Source of the DNA: Globomyces pollinis-pini | Lineage: Eukaryota > Chytridiomycota > Chytridiomycetes > Rhizophydiales > Globomycetaceae | Length of the DNA: 64,000 bases | NCBI GenBank assembly: GCA_025399215.1 | Contig: MU621127.1 | Span: 1-64,000 of the forward strand | Reading direction: 5' to 3' | Program-made: the position numbers and the translations under genes | In this document: positions 56,735-64,000 of the stretch, one piece after another | Numbering within the stretch: position 1 is the first letter of the stretch | How the letters are laid out: each line of letters starts with the position of its first letter | Notes under the pieces: model-generated | Databases searched by the model: none | What the model saw: only the letters and a program-made list of their open reading frames with translations | What the model was told of the DNA's origin: nothing

Positions 56735-57688
56735 TTACATTCGGAATTTACCCCGTGATGATCGATTAAGTAAAATCTCAGATCGACTAGCTTTACGAAG
56801 TATACCTTCTCTTTCCCTTATAAATACTCCCCCTTCTGTTTCGCGTATCATAAATGCTACCTTATCAAATATAAAATGAATTTACCATGTTTCCCTCCTA
56901 CTACTACATCCTTTCCTATAGTTTCTTCTTCACTATCTGCTATCTCCCCCTCAAAAGCTTTCTTGGCTTTTTCATTCAATCGTATCTCAACATTAACATG
57001 TGGTTCTAATTTCATCAACATGGCTGCATCCTATTCATTTAATCTTTAAAAATTAAACTTCTGCTGTTAATGTCTCTTCTTCTTCTAATAATTGAACAAA
57101 AGGATTCATAGTCTTGATAGTATTCTCTCGCATTGGTTCTTGTTGTATCGGATTCTTTCGCATTTCATTATATCGAATCGTTATTGGATTCAATAATTTC
57201 TCCATTCCTGATACAAGATTTTCTTGAATTTCCTTATTCTAATCATTAATAACATTTGATATTAACTTGTTCAAGATGTTTCTTTTGTAATGATTTTAAT
57301 TTAAGAATGGCTTGAACTCGAATAATTGATATACCAAATACTTCAGCAAGTGCAAATGGAGACCATTTGGCAGGATCACTTTCATACAAGTTGAAGATAT
57401 CCATTCTTTAAGATTAATCAACTATTTGATTTTACCTAAAGTTAATATAATATTACAATACCTTCAGAGTTAATAAATGAATAAATACCTAGTTTTATCA
57501 GATAAAGGGAATTGGATTTTATAAAAAGGATTATGAATAAAAGGGATATTTTTATCACTTGAGTACACTGGTTTGTTTGCCAAGTAATCGGTGACTTGTA
57601 CATTAGTCTTATTAGCTCTTGTTCTTAAATATCGAACTCCATTCATGTTGATTCCTTTGCTGATTCCGATCAAATGTCTATTCATCAT
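56735..57688 (-). CDS. Mitochondrial ribosomal small-subunit protein, mS45/Bot1-like
   Basis: Begins MMNRHLIGISKGINMNGV at 57688 and ends at the TAA 56735-56737, with several short introns. The basic, acid-poor N-terminus looks like a mitochondrial presequence. The conserved centre reads Q-F-P-L-S-D-K-T-R, then W-S-P-F-A-L-A-E-V-F-G-I-S-I-I-R-V-Q-A-I-L-K-L-K. That is the helix-turn-helix-like block of the fungal eukaryotic mitochondrial regulator family (Bot1/Rsm22-independent mS45). The C-terminus keeps G-K-D-V-V-V-G-G-K-H-G-K-F-H-F and ends S-R-G-K-F-R-M. It should bind the mitochondrial 37S subunit. Exon limits between 57060 and 57480 are approximate. Confidence 0.65.
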
Positions 57689-57812
57689 TCACTTTCGAAA
57701 AAAAAAATTTGATTGGATTACCTTCACTTTACTACATACAAAACGATTTGCATCGCTATCAAATCTATACTATACTTTCACTATTTTATACTAATCAAAT
57801 AATCAAATTGAA

Positions 57813-60100
57813 ATGTCGGATAGTATCTCTGATCGAATTGTTGCTACTTACCTCGCTAAAAGAGGTAACTCTCTAATTCTTATCATAGGATTCAAATCAT
57901 CCGAAAATATATTCAAACAAGAATCAAGATTAAAGGATAATATCTTGGATCAATTAGATGAAAATTCAATTTCAAATTATGTTCTATTCTATAATGAAGA
58001 TGAAGCAAATAATCCAAAATCTTACGATACTTCCTATCAAAAACTACTCAAATGGGTAGACGATTCCATTGATATCTATAAACTGGAATTAAGACGGATC
58101 TTATTCCCTGTATTCGTACACGCTTACCTAGACTTGGTCTCCAAATCATTACGTGATCATGGTATACACTCTCAATTTCACACATAGCATCCCAATTCTA
58201 TGAACAACATCATACGGATCACTTGGAAGATCATCCTACACAGATTCAACGACTCAAGGGGGTCACTGATCCTATTCATATGGCCGAAAATGAACTGGTG
58301 GTGAATTTTCGTAATAACAAATATGGAGTTCGAATGTCCAAATATTCTTTTGAATTACTTTTATGTTTTCTACAAGATAACAAATTCATGTTGATTTTAA
58401 GATTAATGAATCAATATATCACCATTCAAGGTATTGTCGTTCATCACTATGTTTAAAATTCATTATACAACCAATTTGATGATCATGATTTAATATATTG
58501 TAGCATCATCGGATAAACCTGGACAAGCAGTGGAGGAAGCTGGAAGTGCTGGAACAGGACTTATTGGTACAGACTCTTCCTTATCGGTGTTTAATCAGCA
58601 ACCCGTTCAATTGGGTAAACTCCCAATTGATTCAACTTTCTATGGGGATATTGAACGCGCTTTGGGAATTCAAGTAAGTAAAGCAACTCTCTACCATGGA
58701 TTTTAAAACATATGATTTATTGATTTTGATTGTTGATGTTTGTAGATACATTCGGATTCAGCTTTGTTGTTGGAAGATGTACAAAAGATATTGTCATCCA
58801 CGGCTGATGGAGATGCACCTCAACCAGATGGTGTTCCATTACCACCCAAAAACTTGACTGATCTGAACTCTGAACTGGCCACCTTACGTGATATCCGAGA
58901 ACGTGTGAATTTATCCAGTACTACGTTACCATCCATTTGTTGTTATACCTTTCACAATACCGGAGATTTGTAACGAGTTGGTTTTGTTGATGTATAGAAT
59001 CAATTGTTTGAAGGCTTCATCGAATGCTGAATATTTGGCTGCTGGGTTGGCGGATTCGTTTGTCAAATTGTGGAGTGTAACGGCTACGAAACCAGATGTA
59101 CCAGGTAATGAAGTAGTGTGTTGATGTTGTAGCTCCACCGCCTATAAATCTGATTGGTCATTCAGGGCCTGTTTATGGTCTTGATTTTAGTTCCGATGGA
59201 AATTATCTTGTATCAAGTTCAGAAGATAAAACAGGTAATTTTGAATATGAATTCATTCTAGTTCGATTATGGTCATTAGCTACCAAGACTAATGTTGTGT
59301 GCTATAAAGGTCATAATTATCCAGTCTTTGATGTTGCTTTTGCTCAACAAGGATTTTACTTTGCTACTGCTTCTGTAGATAAAACAGCTCGATTGTGGTC
59401 ATGTGATCATCTCTTTCCCCTACGATTATTTGTTGGACATTTATCAGATGTGGATGTAAGTTTGCTGAATATTCAACCGTAGCACGTTAAATTCCACCCT
59501 AACTGTAATTATTTGTTGACAGGGTCTAGTGATCATACATGTCGATTATGGGATATTCAAAAAGGGACTTGTGTCAGGATATTTCCTAAACATAATGGAG
59601 CTGTTACCGCTATGGCTATATCACCTAATGGACGCTTGATGGCCTCTGCAGGTACTCTGCCATTTACTAAACCTAGGTGCTGATCATGTCATTCGATTAT
59701 GGGATTTAGGTCAAGGTACCCTGATCAAAACCATGGTAGGTCATGAATCTCAAATCACCTCCTTGGATTTTTCCAAAAATGGGGCCTTATTAGCATCCAG
59801 TAGTGATGATGATACTGTCCGAATTTGGGATGTATTAAAAACAGAATCTACCGTTGATTTAACTAAAGTTCTTGGGTATGAATGTATACAATCGTATCCT
59901 ACTAAACATACACCTGTTTATTCTGTTTCATTTACCAATCGAAATGTTCTTGTTGCTTTAGGAGTGTTTCAAAAGTAATATAATACCTACATCTTGTTAT
60001 ATTATTGATCTTGTTGTATTTAGATAATGATGTGGTTTATGAGGAATACTTGTGTGGTTCTGCTGAACGATTAGCCAACTCATCAGACTTGGGATGCTAA
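57813..60100 (+). CDS. TFIID/SAGA subunit TAF5 (WD40)
   Basis: A multi-exon gene from MSDSISDRIVATYLAKRG (57813) to the TAA at 60098-60100. The first intron is 24 nt (starting near 57865), and removing it rebuilds A-K-R-G-F-K-S-S-E. The N-terminal TAF5 domain has S-Y-Q-K-L-L-K-W-V-D-D-S-I-D and R-R-I-L-F-P-V-F-V-H-A-Y-L-D-L. The C-terminal half has about six WD40 repeats, e.g. D-K-T-A-R-L-W-S, S-D-H-T-C-R-L-W-D and D-D-D-T-V-R-I-W-D. TAF5 scaffolds TFIID and, in yeast, SAGA. Several introns fall between repeats. The last exon after 60020 is short. Confidence 0.92.
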
Positions 60101-60225
60101 TTTTATTCATTCATTGTTTGATTTTACAATTGATTCATTCAAAAAAAGTTGAACCAGTGCTTGACATTTACTTTATTTCTCACCAGTTTCTGATGTCACT
60201 CCAAGCGTGTTTTTTTACTTGACAG

Positions 60226-62017
60226 ATGCGTTCCAATCGACAACGTAAAACAATGTCAATGCAAATCAATCCAAGTAACTATGATAACCAACAGTAAGTT
60301 CATCAACAAATTCATCACGATTTTTTTTAATAGTTTAGAATTGAATTCAATTCATGATGATTTACCATTGATAATACCAAGATCTTTATCTAGTACATCA
60401 TTAGATTATCAGTATAAAAGAAGGTCCATGTCAAATATACCTGATTATCCTATACCCAAAACAAAATCGATGATGATGGATTGTAATGGATATACCATCA
60501 AAGAATTTCCAATTCATCTCTTACAACGTATCCTATCATTCACAGATACATTTACCATCAAAAATACCTATTTGAATAAACATTGGACACGAGTTATGAA
60601 TACCATGTTGTACAAACAACCCATTATTATTGCAACCAAGACATTTTATATGTTGATGAATACATTGATGAATGGGAGTTTATATCCATACCATGAATAT
60701 ATCCAATCGTTATGTATAGACACAGTACATGCAGATACGATACTAATAGGAGATTTAGACCTCATTTTCAAGAAGTTAACTCAATTACATCAAATTTATT
60801 TATCAGGTCATACGATAACGAATCGATTGTTACAAAGTCTTGGGGATACTATACCCAAATTGACACATATTTCATTAACCGAATGTATCATTACCGATCA
60901 AATCTTTTTAGAATTCATCATGTGCTGTTCATCACTAAAATGTATTGAATTAATCAATAGTGGAGTGTCATCCATCACCATCATGAATATCATTAAATTA
61001 TGTAAAAATATTGATGATTTATATATTGATGGTATTCAATCTAATCAATATCCATCCATTACTTTTTCAAATCAAAATTTCAATTGTCCATTAACCAAAT
61101 TATCGATTTTAAATTCATCATTAAATGATTTACATTATAGATTTATATTTTGGAATTGTTGTAAGATGATGAAGATTTCATTGATGAATTTATCAATAGA
61201 TGATGATATCATTTTATACATGATCAAATATTGTCAACCATTAAATCATTTTACGATCACAAATTGTGATTGTATTACTGATATATCATTATTATCTATT
61301 GGACATCATTCAAAATCACTTGAATATCTTTATTTAAATCAATTACAAAATATCACTTTATATGGTATACAACAAATGTGTATTCATATTCATAAATTGA
61401 AAAAATTGGTATTGGATTGTAATCAATTTTTAGATACTTGGTTAACTCTTTATCATATCGAACCTATTTTTTTAGGATTTGATATTGTAGTACGAGATGA
61501 TGATATTAAGCTATTGGGTCAACATTCAAATGGAAATTTTGATTTTAAATTACCTATTGTACGTAATGTTGCTACTCAAACTGAACAAATGGATCCAATA
61601 GATACAAAACCTAATCTAGTTGAAAAAACTTCATTGTCATTAGTGGATCATGATGTGATAATATCATCAATGGATAGGTTAGATGAATATAATGGACATC
61701 GAATGCGTCGTCATACAACAGATTCTACAAATTTTTCAATCAATATTCCTAAAGCATCATTTTCACGATTACCTAGACCAAAAAGTTCACATTCAATTCA
61801 ACAAAATTCTCAAAGGTCTTTGGCTCATATGAAAGAACCTTTGATTGTTCAAAAGCCAGAATCTTTGAAGGTTTCTGTAAAAGTTAATGATACCATTGTT
61901 AATCGACCTACTAAGTTACGTTTACCATCGGCATTACCATCATTTGTTAAAGAAAGTGAACATGTTAGTTTAGGTACAAAGTCTGGTCGTGTTCGAGTCT
62001 ATCGTAAATTCCAATAA
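60226..62017 (+). CDS. F-box/leucine-rich-repeat protein
   Basis: Exons 60226-60293 and 60334-62017 give 583 residues with a 40-nt intron. Exon 1 (MRSNRQRKTMSMQINPSN) supplies the start; the frame beginning at 60281 is partly intronic. Residues about 80-130 form an F-box-like stretch (I-K-E-F-P-I-H-L-L-Q-R-I-L-S-F-T). About ten degenerate LRRs follow with L-x-x-L-x-L-x-x-x and C-x-x-I-T-D patterns. The tail is Ser/Arg-rich and basic. It is a candidate substrate receptor of an SCF ubiquitin ligase; the substrate is unknown. It is the only neighbour gene with long runs of Ile and Asn codons, in line with high AT content. Confidence 0.8.
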
Positions 62018-62559
62018 AAGCATGTCTTTGTTTGCATTATAGTCATCATCTTTTCAAGTATCCAATCCACATATCTTTATTTACAGTTTGGTTATACTCT
62101 TTTGAAGTATTCTTCAATCGCGACATAATGAAAAAGATTAGTCACACCCCTTTCAACTCAACTACTTATCATTCATAAAATATTGATATCCACACGATTG
62201 CCGTTTTCTATATGGCCACATGTATTGAAAATACAGCAGTTCCGGTTCAATATCTCGGTGGCATAGACGAATGTTTCACGAGGTTGAAGGTGTTGCTAAT
62301 CCTTTATGTCAATCAGAATTTAATATTGATACCATCCATGATTTTAGAATTTCATTTCATAATGGAAATCATTGTTGTGATCAATCAGAATGATCTTTGT
62401 TTTATGAATGGATGAATAAGCTTTTTTAGTCCACCGTGATTCAACGTTAGGTTGCACTAAAACCAACCGTTTGAAGTCCTTCAAGTCTCAGCCTATATAC
62501 TCAAAGACTATCTAAATTATATAAAGGCATGAAATCACCTTCATTATTATTGTTTAATA
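62018..62559. other. Intergenic region, nothing recognised
   Basis: A short frame at 62212-62415 shows no domain. Likely the promoter of the zinc-finger gene at 62560. Confidence 0.5.
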
Positions 62560-63405
62560 ATGTATCCATCTGGAAGTCCATTTTCAGAGTCTATGAATCT
62601 CAAGACTCCATCACCATCAAGTTCAATTCCAATGAATAGCTTTCAAAACAATCATTGGTTATCCCATCATTCCAGTCATATCTGCTCACCATTATCAAGT
62701 TATGTTTTCCCACCCTTTAATCTACAATTATCACCTACGTATAACACGATCCATACTCCTGCTTCAGAACCTACTCCAATTACATCTTTTTATACATTCC
62801 CAAATGAAAGTATGTCAGATACTCACAGTTTGTACAATAATCGTAATCAACCTTATGAATCCGTCACAGATATTCTTGATGATTTACTACCGGACAAAGA
62901 TTCACCAGATAAAGATTCAATAGATTCGATTGATGATTTCAATGATCTGAATGATAAATTTATTGGGGATGATATGAAAGATACAGTGTTCTTCTCAGAT
63001 AAAGTAACAATTACAACATTACATGATAAAGTCATTCCAACCTATCAACCACTATCATTACCAAGTCCAATTCCTTTTAAACCACTTCATTCTCCTTCTG
63101 TTGAACTTATTTTCTCCAATTCAAATTTATCCCATCAATGTCCATATCCAGAATGTTCCAAGATATATACTCGAGCATATACATTAAAATTACACATTTC
63201 TGCATCTCATCATCATTTAAAACCCTTTGAATGTACTCATAATGGATGTGAACAAAAGTTTGCAAGAAAGCATGATTTAATTCGACATTGTAAAACACAC
63301 TTGAATGAACGATTATTTGAATGTCAAGATTGTAACCGAAAATTTCGAAGAAAAGATCATTTGATGATGCATATCCGTGGTTCGAGGTGTAAACGAAGAT
63401 GCTGA
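62560..63405 (+). CDS. C2H2 zinc-finger transcription factor, intronless member
   Basis: A single frame of 281 residues starting MYPSGSPFSESM. The N-terminus is Ser/Pro-rich. The family blocks are Y-E-S-V-T-D-I-L-D-D-L-L and G-D-D-M-K-D-T-V-F-F-S-D-K-V-T-I-T-T. Three C2H2 fingers follow: C-P-Y-P-E-C-S-K-I-Y-T-R-A-Y-T, K-F-A-R-K-H-D-L-I-R-H, and K-F-R-R-K-D-H-L-M-M-H-I-R-G. The intron that splits finger 1 in the five other family members is absent here, suggesting precise intron loss or retroposition. Likely a DNA-binding regulator. Confidence 0.87.
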   Translation: MYPSGSPFSESMNLKTPSPSSSIPMNSFQNNHWLSHHSSHICSPLSSYVFPPFNLQLSPTYNTIHTPASEPTPITSFYTFPNESMSDTHSLYNNRNQPYESVTDILDDLLPDKDSPDKDSIDSIDDFNDLNDKFIGDDMKDTVFFSDKVTITTLHDKVIPTYQPLSLPSPIPFKPLHSPSVELIFSNSNLSHQCPYPECSKIYTRAYTLKLHISASHHHLKPFECTHNGCEQKFARKHDLIRHCKTHLNERLFECQDCNRKFRRKDHLMMHIRGSRCKRRC

Positions 63406-64000
63406 TGAATGTAAATTGAACTTTTTAACTGTAATACGAAATTATCATTGTAATATATAATCAATTGTACTAAAAATGAAATTGAAATCAAATGGTAGAT
63501 GAGATATGATTGGTCTTTGAACACATTCCCTCGTATAAGGTATTCATCACCGTTGTTCTCGAGAAAAGTGAGACACAGTGGAATCCAATCAAATACTCAC
63601 CAATTGATGTAGATGCGTGTACGATCGTCATAGTTGATTATTGTACATATATGGTTATCATTTTTAGGTGATTCAAAGTTTCTGATTTGCAAGAACACCT
63701 TCCACCTATTCAATAACTGGCGGTTTGAGCCGATTGATCTAGCGAATATATAGATTAGAATGTGACGAAAACTAGTAAATCAACGTAAAATGAAAATCCA
63801 AATGATACTTGTTGCTTGTCCTGACAATTGTTACAATAGATATATTACGAGAACTATTTGGTAGATTGTTTGTATTTAGTAACGTCCAGTATTGATATTC
63901 CACACATACTACATATCTAGACCATCAAGTTAATGAAATATAAAATACCCCTTTTTTATAAGAACAATTTTGGCAATAGTTCATTCCCTTCTGGTGTAAC
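63406..64000. other. Downstream flank, nothing recognised
   Basis: AT-rich sequence to the window end. No supported frame, RNA gene or repeat. Confidence 0.5.

Noticed and set aside
62212..62415. 67-codon frame upstream of the last zinc-finger gene
   Set aside because: No domain, poor codon pattern, and it lies where a promoter is expected.
1..64000. CRISPR array, prokaryotic operon, ribosome-binding sites or transfer RNA genes
   Set aside because: Spliced eukaryotic genes throughout; no direct repeats with unique spacers, and no tRNA cloverleaf or rRNA sequence that I could find by eye. A tRNAscan run would settle the tRNA question.

Overview
The window is a gene-dense, AT-rich (about one-third GC by eye) stretch of nuclear DNA from a fungus. 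Genes on both strands are broken by very small introns (most 23-35 nt, modal about 28 nt, GT...CTAAC/CTAAT...AG). Fungal character comes from a division-2 chitin synthase, a Caf120/Skg3-like PH protein, a Bot1/mS45-like mitoribosomal protein and an Opy1-like double-PH protein. A ropporin/RSP11-like radial-spoke gene (47.8-48.7 kb) implies a flagellated stage, so a zoosporic early-diverging lineage is the best inference; I cannot name the species.

Layout. 0-4 kb: the tail of a DDE transposase, a small coiled-coil protein, TMEM234, dolichyldiphosphatase and a double-PH protein. 3.9-6.6 kb: no confident gene, one 25-bp tandem repeat. 6.6-7.2 kb: zinc-finger copy A. 7.9-9.1 kb: MDR oxidoreductase. 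9.3-12.2 kb: two tandem HxxxDG-type acyltransferase-like genes, with a third at 22.2-23.6 kb. 12.5-18 kb: a TPR protein, two orphan membrane proteins and a DMT/YdcZ-type transporter. 18.2-21.8 kb: a GRAM-TBC-EF-hand RabGAP (TBC1D8/9 type). 23.6-25.8 kb: a GFA1/GlmS-like enzyme that lacks key isomerase residues. 26-38.2 kb: four C2H2 zinc-finger genes interspersed with a PP2A leucine carboxyl methyltransferase, a TauD-type dioxygenase and an FGD-like RhoGEF. 38.7-44.2 kb: a tiny secreted peptide and the 1,664-residue Caf120-like protein. 44.5-50.6 kb: chitin synthase, RSP11/ROPN1L and an F-box/JmjC protein. 50.9-64 kb: TFIP11/Ntr1, APC8/Cdc23, Cu/Zn SOD, mS45/Bot1-like, TAF5, an F-box/LRR protein and a sixth zinc-finger gene.

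There is no operon logic. Most genes are housekeeping (splicing, APC/C, TFIID, CCR4-NOT, cell wall, N-glycosylation lipid recycling). Two families are locally amplified: the C2H2 regulators (six copies) and the HxxxDG acyltransferases (three copies). Exon structures given below were derived by hand from frame continuity and splice motifs; where exon totals are multiples of three and restore a family motif, I consider them well supported.
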